Shown: positions 1-12,300, numbered from the stretch's first letter. The stretch: 64,000 bases of DNA from Rotaria sordida (GCA_905250125.1 CAJNOL010000584.1:1-64000), one strand, 5' to 3'. Notes: generated from the letters alone by a model not told the origin. Made by a program: numbers and translations.

Positions 1-1833
1 TACATTTTCTTTCTGTTGGTTTCTATCGGTGAAAAGAAAACTTCATAGGACTGCAGACACTTTACACATAGTCACTACAAGTTCTGCTGCCAGGTAAAAA
101 ATACGTAAATTAAAATTTTTTTGATTGGTATTTTTTCGTACCAATAGAGTTCGAGAAACCTTGATCGCAAACGCTAACCTAATATCGATCGGTCTTGATG
201 CTTTCGATTTAGAATAAAAATGCTTTATTTCTCATTGCATCCCTAAAAAGGCTCGTTTGACACTTCTGATTTGCCATTATTGTGAAACGTTAATATACAT
301 CATTTTATTGACAAGTAAAGCTTCAAACGTCTATATTGTGACATAGATAGAAGACATCAATTTGGTGTGACTCCGAAGATCAGCGATGTTTTCATTATTT
401 GGAAAGGTCTTTGCGCCGGTCTTCACTTCACCAATTGCTATAATTATGAAAGTTTCAGAGGTATTGAATTAGACCAGAGAACTCGCAGAAGAAAACTTAA
501 AGGAAAGTGGTTGAACTTTGTTGCAATTACAGATTACCTTTGACGAATCTTATCAACTGTTATAGTGAGAATACTCCTAGATAACTCCATAAATAGGGTG
601 AACTACAATTGTTTCACACAAAATTTTTATCGGCAATAGAAGCAGTACTGAGCTCTCAAATGAGAAGTCAAACGCTATGAGATACATTGCTAAGGCTGAA
701 ATATCTTCGTCAGACTAAAAATCTGTGTCTAATTTCTAGTTCCTTCGCTTAATAATCGATCATATCCTGATTACTGCTTGCAATGAGTTTATCACTGTCT
801 ACCTGTAGCCAAGATATGAGATTAAAAGATTCACTTTTAGATAAATTTTTCTTTGTAGCAGAACTTTTGACAACTATTGTGGAAGCGATTCCATGTGAGC
901 CGCACCTTAACACCATTTATGGGTACTTAGTCACCATCGTAGATTATCATCAAATTCACCCCACCTGATAACACATGTAGTTTTAGGTAAAGATACAAAT
1001 TTTTAGTCTCATTAGAAATCTCTGTATCGAAATATTAGGATCTTTCGAACAGTTTTCAAGATATAGCTCAAATATTTTTCCAAATACGACTGACTAGGGA
1101 CTTATTGATGACGTAGGTAAAAGTTTAGGATATCTATTTGAGAAGAATCAGTCGTGGCTTAAATGGACTGTTTCATAAGTTTTGTGCAGTGATTAAAGGA
1201 TCATCACATATGGGTATAATTAATTGTATACTTAATCTGTTTCCCACATGATATTACGTTTCTTATTCCATACGTCTGTGCAAATTGTGTGCCATAAACA
1301 GTAGATAATGCAAATTATTTGATATTGTTTCGATAACATTATTGGATATCAATATTAGTTAATAAGATTTATCAAGTATTATAGGATGAATTTTCATCGA
1401 ATACAGTAGTCTGATGTGTATCTCTTCATAGAAACAACATTCTAGGACAGTGAGAATTGATTGATCTGCAATAAAAAAAAAACACATTTATGGTCAAATT
1501 TTTGAAGAAAACATGCAAAAGTTCAACAAATAGATTTAGACTAACTGTTAAAGAAAACGTTATCTCTACCGGACTGATCGTTTGCCGTTATCGGTTACAA
1601 CTTTGCGACAAAGAACTCTAGCATTGTTTCTTCGTTTCTCTTTTCACTATGAGAAACTGCAGCTACAGAGTAGAGAAGTGATTGAATGAAGCAACAAGAG
1701 ACTCTTTCTTTCAGGTTTCATGGAATTTAGATGTTCTTTTTCATTGATGTCAATGTGTCCGCTCTTATCTTGAATGCATTTTCTTGAATAGTTTCTTTCA
1801 GATGATAGATTAATTATTGTTTATTTCTCATAG
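1..1833. other. gene-poor 5' flank, no confident coding region
   Basis: I see no recognisable gene here. A 61-codon ATG frame at 783-968 has no family resemblance and no neighbouring exon pattern. Because the LRR coding region that follows starts at a splice acceptor (CTCATAG at 1827-1833) rather than at an ATG, one or more upstream exons of that gene should lie in this stretch or beyond the window, but I could not pick them out. Confidence 0.4.
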
Positions 1834-2519
1834 GATTCAAACATAAATTGAACTCACGAGTGGAACAAATCATTGCCACATCACAAATACAGTCGATGAT
1901 CGATTTGGGACATCAAGAATTGATGGATCGCGACATGTGCGCTATTGTTCAAGATGTGATCATCAAAAAACAGTGTACTAATCTCTGGTTGCCTGGAAAC
2001 AAAATCACTTTTTTTGGGGCTGTGACCCTGGCCGCGGCATTACCAAACAACAGTACATTAGAGAGATTGTATCTTTATGGCAACCGTTTGTCTGATAAAG
2101 GAGTCAAATCTCTCGCAAAAGCACTCGCCCTGAACAATAGCGCCTTGAAGATCCTTAATTTACAAGAAACTGGAATTACCGATTTTGGCGCCGAACATCT
2201 GTCAGAAATGCTAAAAAAAAATACGACATTGACCGTTCTTTGCTTGAGCAAGAATGAAATAAGCGATCTCGGAGTTCGACAATTGGCCAATTCTCTAAAG
2301 AAGTATAATAATACGATCGAATGTTTGGATCTTTCGAAAAACAAGAGAATTACTGATTCAAGCGTGGATGCTCTTCAAGAGGCGATCGAACATAATCGGT
2401 CGCTCAATGAACTTTCCATCTATGACTGCAGTCTGTCCCGAAGCGGCAAAGAGAAATTTCGAAAAGCGGCTAGAAAAAAGACTAACTTCAATGTTTATCT
2501 TAATAGCTGGGATGAGTAA
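1834..2519 (+). CDS. RNI/NLR-type leucine-rich repeat protein, last exon
   Basis: The exon opens after an acceptor-like CTCATAG and runs 228 codons to TAA; the frame is closed upstream by a TAG at 1806 and has no ATG at its start, so this is a 3' exon, not a whole gene. The translation carries about five ribonuclease-inhibitor-type LRRs of ~28-30 residues, for example LERLYLYGNRLSDKGVKSLA, then LKILNLQETGITDFGAEHL and LTVLCLSKNEISDLGVRQLA, each with the LxxLxLxxNxI core followed by an amphipathic helix. RNI-type LRRs form a curved protein-binding surface. No catalytic or NACHT domain is visible in this exon. An AATAAA at 2543-2548 fits the 3' end. Members with this repeat type also make up the exon array at 53.3-55.9 kb. 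The binding partner is unknown. Confidence 0.8.
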
Positions 2520-2542
2520 GAAATGACATTCGATGCTGTTTT

Positions 2543-2604
2543 AATAAAGGACAATGCGCTTAGAAAATCTCATCTCAAGGTGAGGTGGTATTGATGAGAT
2601 TTTC
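2543..2604 (+). terminator. poly(A) signal followed by 12-bp hairpin
   Basis: AATAAA sits at 2543-2548, 24 bases after the LRR stop codon. Just beyond it GAAAATCTCATC (2563-2574) is perfectly inverted as GATGAGATTTTC (2593-2604), and the loop holds a nested CTCAAGGTGAG. This could help mark the 3' end or be a small inverted-repeat relic; the poly(A) signal is the safer call. Confidence 0.45.
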
Positions 2605-3939
2605 CAAAAGAAGCAAGTCAAATAGGCTTGTTAATTCGATGCCATTTTGTTGAAGTAATCGATTCATACTAAACATAATAAAACAGCGACTTGTTCATAT
2701 TTATCGAACAAAAAGCTCGTCAGTACAGTCCTTTTAGGATCAAAATGTAGAACTTATACGTGTTCTTCAGTCGCTTTATACTAATACAACATACGTAAGA
2801 CGAAATATCTCTCGTAGATTATAGCTGCTTTTCAAGGAAAATCAATCGCCAGAGAAACAATCTGTCTAGTCTATTTCTGCATTTCGAATATAAGTTTTTC
2901 TCTATGCAAAAATCAAAAAATGCACTATGTAAAACATTCACAGACATATTTCAGACGTTCAAATCTCGAGGAAGACTTTCGGATCTTCTAGAATTTACTA
3001 GAACAGTCTAAGCCTTGTCATTAATGCCGTTAAGCGCCTTTTTTCTTTGTTAAGGAGGACTGGCAAAGAAGTCTCATGCTTGTTGTCCTCAGTTGCTATC
3101 ATGTAACTAGAATTTCTGAGAGGTTCCAATTTAAAGGAACGTTTCGTTCAGAGATACTCAGTTTCCAAAAATCATTCATATTCCACAAAAACATCGGAGA
3201 ATCGTATGTTTTTTTTTAAGAATTGAATATCTCTGAAAGAAACATTGTTTTGGATTTGTATAAGCATGTAAACGATATTTGTTTGAATGTTTGACAATAA
3301 TTTAGACAAACAAGAAAATAAGGTAGAGAGTTTTGGAAGAATTTTAACTTGATGTCTTTCTTTTCAAACTGACAAATCCGTCCTCAAGTAAAAAAATGCA
3401 AAACAATACAGAATCGATGACAAATTTACTGAAGATCAAATGTTAATGCTATCAATCATACAATCTTCACTAAGTTTCTCAGATCAATTTACTAATATAA
3501 ACAATATTTTTACACAAATAGAACATTATAACGAACGATAGGTGTGTGTGTTGGTGGTTAGGTGGGCGTAGAAAAGATCCTCATCTACGCACCCATCCAT
3601 AGCCGCACTATCTTGCGCAGGAATTGCTATGTTTTGTTTGTCTTTGGCGGAGGAAGAGGGTTTCTTTTAACCGGAAAATATGCTTTACGTGAGAGAACGG
3701 AGACTATTCCAGGTTCGTTCGTTGCGTTTCTTATATCACGTCGAAGAAAGCATCCAGAAATATTGACTCCATGATAATCGTTAGTCTACTCATTTAAATA
3801 GATTTACTAGTAAATTTTAAGGATTTTTTAGTTGAGTTATTCAGGAGAAATTTCAAAGCAGGGAAATCGTCTTCAAATTATATTCATTCAAAAGAAAACT
3901 CCAATGTTAATGTTAATTTAGAAAAAAGAATTGTTTTTA
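2605..3939. other. intergenic, no gene seen
   Basis: No open frame with family features. A GT-rich patch at 3541-3566 (GGTGTGTGTGTTGGTGGTTA) resembles the GT-rich arms of the hairpins found elsewhere in the window. The 70-codon frame at 3562 starts at GTG inside this patch and is not convincing. Confidence 0.4.
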
Positions 3940-4122
3940 TCAATGTTTTTTGTTTCCATGCCCGTGTCCTTGTCCATGTTCACCACCTCTTCCATGACTG
4001 TCAACACTACCACGTTGTCCACCATCATGAGAATGCTTACGTCGTTGACCAGGTGGACCTCCATGTGGATGATTTGGGTTAGATCCATGTTCCTTTGGAA
4101 GACTTCCTCCGCAGTTGCCCAT
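3940..4122 (-). CDS. 60-residue MGNC protein, Gly/His-rich
   Basis: Read from the ATG whose first base is 4122, the product starts MGNCGGSLPKEHG and continues as a Gly/His/Arg/Lys-rich tail to a TGA at 3940. The N-terminus matches the N-myristoylation consensus (Gly2, Asn3, Ser/Gly at position 6) with Cys4 next to it as a possible palmitoylation site, so plasma-membrane attachment is plausible. The tail holds roughly ten histidines with alternating Gly-His spacing, which could bind metal ions; that is inference. The same frame stays open for 48 codons upstream, but that extension is low-complexity in a different way and the MGNC start is far more gene-like. No intron is needed. I do not recognise a family. 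It may instead be a chance frame, so confidence is moderate. Confidence 0.4.
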   Translation of the reverse strand: MGNCGGSLPKEHGSNPNHPHGGPPGQRRKHSHDGGQRGSVDSHGRGGEHGQGHGHGNKKH

Positions 4123-4584
4123 GTTTCTAATATTTGTTTTGGCTGACTTCAATGACAACGAATGTGACTGGTAGAGAGCGAGAGTAGAGAGAATAGAATG
4201 AAATGGAAGCAATACTGCTTTTATCGCATCTCTCAAAGAAACAGAAGCAAATAAATTGCGCTGCATCGGGTGGCCTTGTTGCCATTGAGAAATATAAATG
4301 CAATCTTTTTTTCAACAATTTTGAAAAGTTTTATTTTCAAGTGCACAACATGTGTGTAATACGCAACAGAAAATGCTTTGTACTAAATCAACTGAATGGA
4401 TGAGAAAGAAATAGAAAAAAGAACAGGTGCAGAGAATGAAATACGACCAAATAGATATACTTCATAAATGTTCATTCATTGGGATACTGAACACCAAAGT
4501 TTATCTCAAGTACAGAGCAAGTCACATGTAATAGAACAACTTCATTGAAATTAGATCATAAATGTGGGGACAATGCTCTGTTAG

Positions 4585-4687
4585 AGTATGGGTGTGCAGT
4601 AATTTGTGTGGATACGGATGTGAATGTGGGTGGATGTGTGGATGAAAATAAGATCCATGCACACGCATACACTCGTACTCACACACT
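4585..4687. repeat. GT/CA-rich hairpin
   Basis: A GT-rich run (GTGTGGATACGGATGTGAAT and on to about 4643) is followed after a short AT-rich loop by a CA-rich run ending ACTCGTACTCACACAC. The two halves are imperfect inverted repeats. It has the composition of the other GT hairpins at 11.7, 30.5, 31.0, 35.5, 44.0, 45.3 and 52.3 kb. Confidence 0.6.
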
Positions 4688-4771
4688 TTAAAAAACTATA
4701 TTATGAAAAACCACCAAAAATGGTTTCTGAACATGTTTATTCCTGAAAGGTTTCTGACACCATTTTGGAAA

Positions 4772-5004
4772 TTTTTTAAGAGTTTTTCCAAGTTGAAAAT
4801 AATTAGGTAACCGGAGTTTCAGAAACTCTTAAAGTGTTTCAAATAGTAATATATTCAGAAATCACGAAGGATTTTCAACTTTCGCAAACAAGTCTCTTAT
4901 TTTTTAGAAACTCTTCAAGATTATCGAAAATTTAACTAACTGAAACGCCTTAAGAGTTTGTAGAGCTTCAGATATTTTTTTTCAACTTGAAAAACTCTAA
5001 AAAA
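4772..5004. repeat. inverted repeat with ~65-bp arms
   Basis: Arm 4772-4840 (starting TTTTTTAAGAGTTTTTCCAA) is inverted at 4942-5004 (ending TTGAAAAACTCTAAAAAAG) with some mismatches and an indel; about 100 bp separate the arms. No coding capacity. It sits between two GT/CA-rich patches and may be an old non-autonomous element. Confidence 0.6.
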
Positions 5005-5088
5005 GTTCTGTAATCGTGCTCAAAATTCTCTCGTCATACGAATGTTCGGAAGCTTTATTTTTCGGATTTCTGCCAGTATGGATTCTCT

Positions 5089-5142
5089 AGAATGCACCTC
5101 CACTCGCACGTACCTCAATAAGTGCATCCACACCCAGATGAA
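5089..5142. repeat. CA-rich arm of the GT/CA hairpin type
   Basis: CA-rich stretch with CACCTCCACTCGCACGTACC and CATCCACACCCAGATG, the same composition as the right-hand arms of the GT hairpins. A clear partner arm is not adjacent; the GT-rich run at 4606-4643 is the nearest candidate. Confidence 0.4.
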
Positions 5143-5212
5143 AAATATAGCGATTAATATATCTTCTCTCTAATTTATCACGAAAATCATTATGACTGTC
5201 AAGTTACATCTA

Positions 5213-6521
5213 ACGGGTGTCCCAGAAATAATGGCCCTTTTAGTATTTTGCTGATATCTTCATCAATTCTCATTTGTTTGGGCTTTATTTTTTTAGAAAG
5301 ATTCGTCTTCAGATGCTCTACAAATTAGTGTAGTTTTTATTTATGTAAATAACGTCCATAATTTTTTAAGACACGCTCTAAACGAACAGTCCACGATGAA
5401 CAACTTTGTAAAACAACATGTTGTCGAGATTTTTTGATTGCACATTTCGGTTCTTTGATGAGTGTGTCTTTTGATGTTATGATGTCCCAGTTGATGGATC
5501 GTACAAATTCGTTCCGTATAGAATAGTCCAATGGATTTAAATCTGGACTATTCGGTGGCCAATGATCTTTATCTATGAACGATGAAAAATTTTCCGGACA
5601 CTGTTTTTGTGTTAGGTGATCGACGTAAGGTTTCGCATCGTCCTGTTGAAATGTCCAATGTTCTCCAAAGATTTTATTTCCATATTTTAGTGCTATTGGT
5701 AGAACATTCTGGATATATTTTTCATGATCTACTGTTCCTTGGTGGACAATAAACAAGGGTGTTACTCCTTTGCAGCAAGCACCCAGTCAGACCATAACCT
5801 TTTTAGGAAACTTTTGTTTCATTTTTATACTACCTTTTCCGTTTGCTTCAGCACGACTGATGCCCAAATACGTTGGTTCTGGAAATTATATATGCCGTCG
5901 GCATCGAACATTTTTTCATCTAAAAATAAAATTCGCATCGTGTCTTCTTTTCGAAAATTCTTGAAGACCCAATTTGCGAATTTCTTTCGTTTGTTTGTGT
6001 ATTCGTTGGTGAGTTTTGGTTCGACTTTCATTTTGTAGGCATGAAGTTTCAAATCTTCTTTTAATATTCAATGAGCACTTGATTTGGATATGTTGTAGTC
6101 TATAGCCAAAATTTGTGCAGATACCAATTTGTTTTGGTCGAGTTTGTGCTTGACTTTTCGAATCGTTTTACTCGTTCGAGCAAGACGAGGAGCCCCCGGC
6201 GATGTTGATAACTGAATAGAACCGGTATCACGAATCATCTTGCGCCATCTTTTTATAGTACGTAATCCCACGAAACCATTCAGATCACGAAAGATCTTGA
6301 TGGGATCATCACCATCTTCATATTTACAAAAAACTAGTTTTTAAAGATCTTTACTTTTCATCTTATAACAAAGGTAATATACGTTTGAATGAAATACGAA
6401 TTATAGATACTTGTAGAGGATAACAAGAGGAATCTTTAAAAAAAAATTAAGCCTGAAAGAATAAGAATTGATGAAGATGTCAGTAAAATACTGAAAGGGC
6501 CATTTTTTCTGGGACACCCGT
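5213..6521 (-). mobile_element. mariner/Tc1-superfamily (maT-type, DD37D) DNA transposon
   Basis: The element is bounded by ~58-bp near-perfect terminal inverted repeats starting ACGGGTGTCCCAGAAA at 5213 and ending in the complement at 6521. The repeats differ at only a few positions. The left flank is TA, the usual target of this superfamily; the right flank reads TT, so the target duplication is not intact. At about 1.3 kb it has the length of a complete mariner-like element with one transposase gene on the minus strand. The high similarity of the two ends suggests a fairly young insertion, although the gene is already broken. Confidence 0.9.
5337..6361 (-). pseudogene. decayed mariner/maT-like transposase
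   Basis: Frames on the minus strand give, in order, a helix-turn-helix-like N-terminus (GLRTIKRWRKMIRDTGSIQL, then a P-G-AP-R linker), the first catalytic Asp in ILFLDEKMF, the second in FQQDDAKPYVDH and the third in SPDLNPLDYSIRNEF. Counting from the first D of QQDD to the D of PLDY leaves 37 residues between them, so the triad is DD37D as in maT elements. WPPNSPDLNP is the usual superfamily motif. The copy is dead: a TAA at the seventh codon after the ATG at 6361, a TGA about 80 codons later (near 6064) and a frameshift between about 5760 and 5830. All three catalytic Asp are still readable. Confidence 0.88.
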
Positions 6522-8870
6522 TTGTTTGTTCGTTTGAATGCTTCGTACGTCGAGTATTCTGTCAGTATATGGTATGGTGCTTAGTAGCATTGCTGAATCA
6601 ATAAACTGTTTCTCTATTGCATTCATTTAAATGCCATAGTAAAAGACAAAGTGAATTTCAAACGAGATGAGAGAAGTTGCTTGTCATTCTAGCATTATTT
6701 GATTCATTCGATCGACTTTCTACATTCAGGTGCCTACTGTCGAAAAATGCAACTGCAGGTTACCACACTAATAGCTGAGCTGCTTTCATTTCCGAGTTTT
6801 TCTCAATACAGCGAAATCAATTATACTTTGAAATGAATGGTAAAAAAAACATTGATGTTTGCGGATCTTATAATGTCCCTCAAACTTTGTGCAGTAATAG
6901 ATGAAAACAATCATCAACGGTTTACTCTTATTTTTAGGGCTACATTCATTTATTCGCTTGATAATCTCACTCAACAACAGAATTTTAATTATAACCAACC
7001 ATGAGAGTGAAGGTGCAAGCTGATCTAACGATCGATTGCAGCTGAAAAAGATTTAACTTTTTGATTGTTGGCCACAGCAGCTAGTAATGTCAGAAGTTCT
7101 TAGTGATGGTGGCTGGAGATATTTTCAATTTCATTTGAGTTTCAACATCGACAACTAAAGGTGTTTCCAATTTTAAATATCAGCGATTGGAAATTATCAG
7201 CGCTAACAAAAATGAAAAGATCAAAAAACTGGAAAAAAGCAGAAAAAATAGAAAAATTCTAAACAGACATTACCGCGAAGAAGTCAAGCAACGACAGTTA
7301 CAATTAGCATATTTAACAAAAAAACTTTTTAAATTTAGAGTATCAACATATGGATTAGGGTAGCTTATGTATTCAGCCAAGTCTTTTTAGTGGTATCGGC
7401 GGCGACTGGAAACTCCTCGAGAAGACTGGATGTCAGCATCGACTTACATCGCTAACCATCAGTAACGCGTATTTTCCATCGATGAATAGGAATTGAAAAA
7501 TAAACTCTCATTAGGTATGCATGGCGGGATCATTGATATTTACAACTGTTTGCTCTCATCTGGACTGCTTAACACGCAGATACGTGACCACAAAGATGAG
7601 CTGGATACTACTCATGATCGTTGTGAGCTTGAAAATGGTGTAACTATGACGTTTTCTTTCCGTTGCCTACGTTACACTAAAATTGAGCCACGAATAAACA
7701 CATTATAGCAACTGAAGAGGAAACGTCCCCAACTATTCAATCGTTATTAGATAAAGCTTGATAACTTACTAAAGACCCTAGAATAGCTCAGTTTTCCAGG
7801 CCTTCTTAGCAGAGATAAACGATCATTACTGGTGCTAACGTCCATTCCAGAGTTAAATAGGCACTGGGCATTTTTTGAATAACTTTAAAACAAAAAGAGA
7901 AAAATAACTAAAGTTTTCAGCACTATCTAGAGTCGATATTACTGCATCTTTTTACAAAGTTGATGAAAAAATCCAGTTGCTTTTCTCCTTGGATACAGCA
8001 TTGGTTTTAAAGATGAGCTTAATCCGCTTTGAAGACAATATACTTTTCCAACTATAATGTAAGGGATAGATAGCCTAGCTTCTCTTGTATTGGTTAGCGC
8101 CAGACCTAGATTGATCAGTAACTGAATGAGAAAGAAGTAAAATGTATTGCCAGACACAGTCTTACGCACTTAGAATATGAATCAGATAGTAGAATGGTAC
8201 TTGTTTCAATATTAGCTAGTACTATGTAGGCATCCGTTAAAACAAAAGGCATTTTTCAAATACTTTCTGAGTCTCAAAAGACTAAACTCTCTACAAGTTC
8301 AGTATGCAAATTTCGTCTCATAGGACATTTCTTAATTGTTGCTTTAACAGAACTAGAATTAGAAACTAAACTTTTGGTCTTTACCTTTTATATTAGAAAA
8401 AAATAAATTATACAGTTTATAATAAATGATCAATGTGAAGCTATCACGAGGACTAATCAACGAATAGCTATCAACTTCCAATCAGAATCATTCTATATTT
8501 TACCTCAAACCGTCCAAACAATTTCTAACTCATACAGAAAAGTCTAAGCGTCAAAGTACAAAATCTTTCGAATCAAATATCATCTCACCCAAAACTTCAT
8601 TGGAAATGCAAAAAGTCCGGCGTAAGACTACCAATGAAATCCACTCTGACGGCAACTTTCGAAAATACCTTTAGATCGATCTCCCACTTGCATTGTCTAG
8701 GTATGTACAATACATCATTCTATGAAACATTCGATTCTCTATCCTTAAACTAAATGCTTCTCTTTCAGTAACAAGTCCGCAGTATCAAAAAAAACTACAA
8801 CTACGCCGAAGTTCCAACTGTTATGTCAATCCACGTGTACAATTATTGACAGCTGCCATCAATTCATTTG
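6522..8870. other. unresolved region with coding-like fragments
   Basis: No complete gene was found. One fragment (7139-7363, listed separately) looks like a basic coiled coil; another open frame at 7493-7708 has balanced composition but no ATG start and no family resemblance. Multiple stops separate them, so this may be a decayed gene or transposon interior. The rest is AT-rich with no structure I can name. Confidence 0.3.
7139..7363 (+). pseudogene. fragment encoding a basic coiled coil
   Basis: An open stretch of 74 codons with no ATG encodes a Lys/Glu/Arg-rich helix: NKNEKIKKLEKSRKNRKIL and REEVKQRQLQLAYLTKKLF, with leucines at heptad-like spacing. It ends in TAG. Upstream it is closed by TGA at 7136. 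DNA-binding transposases and many host proteins hold such helices; I cannot say which this came from. Confidence 0.3.
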
Positions 8871-9305
8871 TTGGAGAGAATATAACACATCAATCCATGC
8901 AGAACTATGTCCGCTATCGAATGAACACTTAATTCTTCTGGCACATGATCTATAGTGCCGAAAAATAGCTAACACTGACGAACCCGCGCCCCCCCCCCCT
9001 CCCCCGAGCATATCGATCAGCCTATAAACCACCTTACAGCTCTTACACATTCGTTTTTCGGGGTATAATTTGCACATCAATCGATGCAGAATGATGTACA
9101 AAATCGAATGAACATCTCATTCTTCCCCGGCAAACGACCTATGCTGCCGAAAAATGGCAAAAACTGCAAAAAAAGTCAACAGACGTACACGAATCAGCCC
9201 GTAAATCACCTCATAACTGCTATGCATTTGTTTACTGAGGGACAATAAGATACTCGTTCGATAGCGTACATCATTCTACATTTATTGATATGAGAATTGT
9301 GTCCC
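8871..9305. repeat. ~185-bp diverged repeat: two direct copies plus inverted partial copy
   Basis: Copy 1 (about 8871-9056) and copy 2 (about 9060-9233) share CACATCAATC-GATGCAGAA, then ATCGAATGAACA, CCGAAAAAT, AATCAGCC and CACCT landmarks in the same order, offset by 178-187 bp. The segment 9236-9305 matches the beginning of the unit on the opposite strand (TACATCATTCTACATTTATTGAT). Copy 1 contains a C-rich run at about 8989-9006 (ten C, T, five C), which is absent from copy 2. No coding capacity. Confidence 0.65.
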
Positions 9306-12300
9306 AGTAACCAAGTGTATGGGACCTTTGAACGGTTTTTTCTGCGGATCGGCAGGTATAGGAGATTTTGAGGCAATAATGAAGTAGCTTTCATGATTCA
9401 ACATTGATTGACGTTAGATTCATTCCTTCCCAAACAAATGAATGTATCCGTTTGTGTGCGCCCCTATTGGTTTCGATAATTGACTGGTAGACGGCGTTTA
9501 ATGAAATCATCACCACGATCGTAGCGACGGATCGTGTTGTGGCAGCTTCACGTCGATTAATGAATTGTGCCATTTTCACCTTTATCTCTCTTTTTCTTCA
9601 TGAAACTTATTTTCATTCTCTTCACGTATGATTGCTTGCTCTATATACGACCGTTACATTTGTTCACCTTGTCTATCAATATCATACAAGCATGTATTGA
9701 TGCGTGTTTGTTACAACTTATTATGTGAAAGCACTTTCTCGAACAGATTCATTATACAGTTGAATATTGTTGGGTGGAAGAAGAGTGGCTACGTCGTCTG
9801 TTACGAGAACAGTCATGAAAGTTCATTGTACCATATAATACAAAAGTGCATTTTTCCCTTTATGATTGATTGTTGTAACGATAAACTGGAGGAGTAGCTT
9901 ATTGCCGCCAGCGATAATATTCTCTATTGAGCTGCTTCATGTGTCTAGAATGTGTTTATCGCACATTCAATACAAGTTTATACTTAAGAGAGATGAACAC
10001 AGGAAAGAGAAAATGATAATATCAGTGAGTGAGTGAGTGATATCAATATCAACACAATAGTCGGGTATGGTTTGTTACATCGCAATTTCGAAAAACAGCA
10101 ACAATCATTGAATTTATTCCATTATAGAATGTCATCGTTGTTATTAATTTCTTTTTCTAATTAGAATTATAATAATTTTCATATTTCTGTCAATGTGTCT
10201 CCAACTCTGTCTGCTCTATAGCTCAAAAGACTCCTGTGAATTTCTCCATATGGTAAAGATTCTATTGTTTTCTATGGTAAAAGTAAAAAAGTGTGCTGAA
10301 GGACGCCGTTTATCCCCGAGCGAAAAGCATCAATTTATAAATTGTACAATTTATTAGATGTATAAAATACATTAAAAATGATTTTATTGTTTTTTACATA
10401 ATAATTTAATTTTAAATATAAATTCTGATAGTTTACATTTAAAATAAAATAAAATAAAATCATAATGTAAAAAAAACATAGTTTCTTCTTAAATTTAATT
10501 TATTTTTAAATATGAATGGTTTATTCATAGGTAAGAATGATCAGAAGAATTTTTCTCAAAAAAAAAAAGTTTTCTATTCAATTCTATCAAACTAATTTTA
10601 TAATCTCCAAAGAAATTTTGTTATTCATATCAATATCTGAAGAAATTTTCAGAGCAATTCAATAAAATAGAACCTTGGAATATTTATTGATATGTAGTTG
10701 ATTACTTGATTATACGATTTAATTTGACTTGGTGATGAGTGAGTTACATTATATGCATTTGAATCTAACTTTCCTCTTAATATTTTTTAATTTAGATTTA
10801 TTTCAAATCAAGCAATGCATAATATTACAACGCGTCGTCGTCATTGTTAATTGTACTTTTATCTTGCTTTAAATTTTCATCGTTTTATGTGGGTGGTTGT
10901 TGACCACAAACTAGGGTTATCATGTTCCATAACAACCATCAAGCACATCTTTAGAACGGATGTACATGACTACAACAACACTAAATTTCATTGACATTAT
11001 AGAACTTTTTTGAGACAAAAAATTAGATATGACACATCCTTATAACTAAAAGAAACTAACCATACAGCATGTTCTATAAGAGAAAAAGAATCATTCACAT
11101 AATTGTGTATATTTTTTTTACACATACTCTTGCGTTCTTGCTCAACACAGGCTTGTATATATATATTTTATAGCTGACGTATAGTTAAAAAATGGTATAC
11201 TCCGTTAGTCGTCACGGTTGGTTTCACATGATGATGATGTACAAGCGTTTCATCGCACGACTCTGCAATAGAATATAAAATGATGAATAACATTACGCCA
11301 ATTCTCGTTATAATTGTATGACTCTTGTGTATCGATTATTACTATCTTCAATACGTAAGTAAAGTTATTAATCAACTGGGATCATAAACGAATTATTACA
11401 CTAATGATATGGATATTTTTTTTCCAAATGTTAATGAAATTTGTTTTATTTTTCAGGAAAAATGTTGAGACAATACATGCAATGGATTCTTTAATTCATG
11501 CTTGTATATCGAACAAAAACGGTACATTAGGTAGCTACTAAGATCCTTGAAATAGTCTAAAAGAAAAATAAGATATTTTACTGAACGTCCCCAAAAGAAA
11601 AAAGTTTTTAATTCCATAAAAAAACTGCTGAACTTATGAAGACTTTGTAATTGTGTACGAAATCTAAAAAAGTTCTTTTCCGAACATATCCTCAGTAACA
11701 GACCATAATTTTTTTTCTAGTGTGTATTACATCCAAATTGAGGATACATGGATGATGATCGTGTCTTTACTCACACTCACACCCATCACCATCCATGTAT
11801 GGATAAGAATCAGAGAGCGGAGTCAACCATTTTGTATTCGAAGGTTAAAAATATATTCTTGAGCATAAGCACTACGTGAGCATGAACACTGAAAATAATA
11901 TAATAAATTAAATGCATTTTTGACAAGTTTACGAAGGGAAAACAAGAAGGTCATAAGACGATATACTGTAACGAAAGAACAAGATAGTATTAGTTTTTGA
12001 TCGTAGATCGTATGTCTTTATGATTAATAAGATTTATTGAACTGAAAGAGCAATAGATTATATAGCCATAAACATGTGAAAAGATTGAATCATATATTAC
12101 ATAGTATATTTTTGATCAGTGATATTATCGAATAAATATGTTAAACAAAAAAATTTGATTAGATTAAACTCTATTCTCAAGAATCCATAGGATAATCATT
12201 GAGTACCAAAATGTATTATACATATATAGTGATTACGAATTTACAACTGATTTCTCAACAACAACTGTAAGTCTTACATTTAAGACGATATTATAATACC

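Noticed and set aside
783-968. 61-codon ATG frame near the left end
   Set aside because: No family features, no exon context, length expected by chance.
2075-2344. 89-codon minus-strand frame opposite the LRR exon
   Set aside because: Shadow of the LRR reading frame; composition explained by the complementary LRR codons.
3562-3774. 70-codon frame starting in a GT-rich patch
   Set aside because: Starts at GTG, no homology, and begins inside low-complexity sequence.
5724-6038. 104-codon plus-strand frame
   Set aside because: Antisense shadow of the transposase relic.
9628-9897. 89-codon plus-strand frame starting MIACSIYDRYICSPCL
   Set aside because: Cys/Tyr/Ile-rich with no recognisable domain and no splice-consistent neighbours; kept only as part of the gene-poor region.
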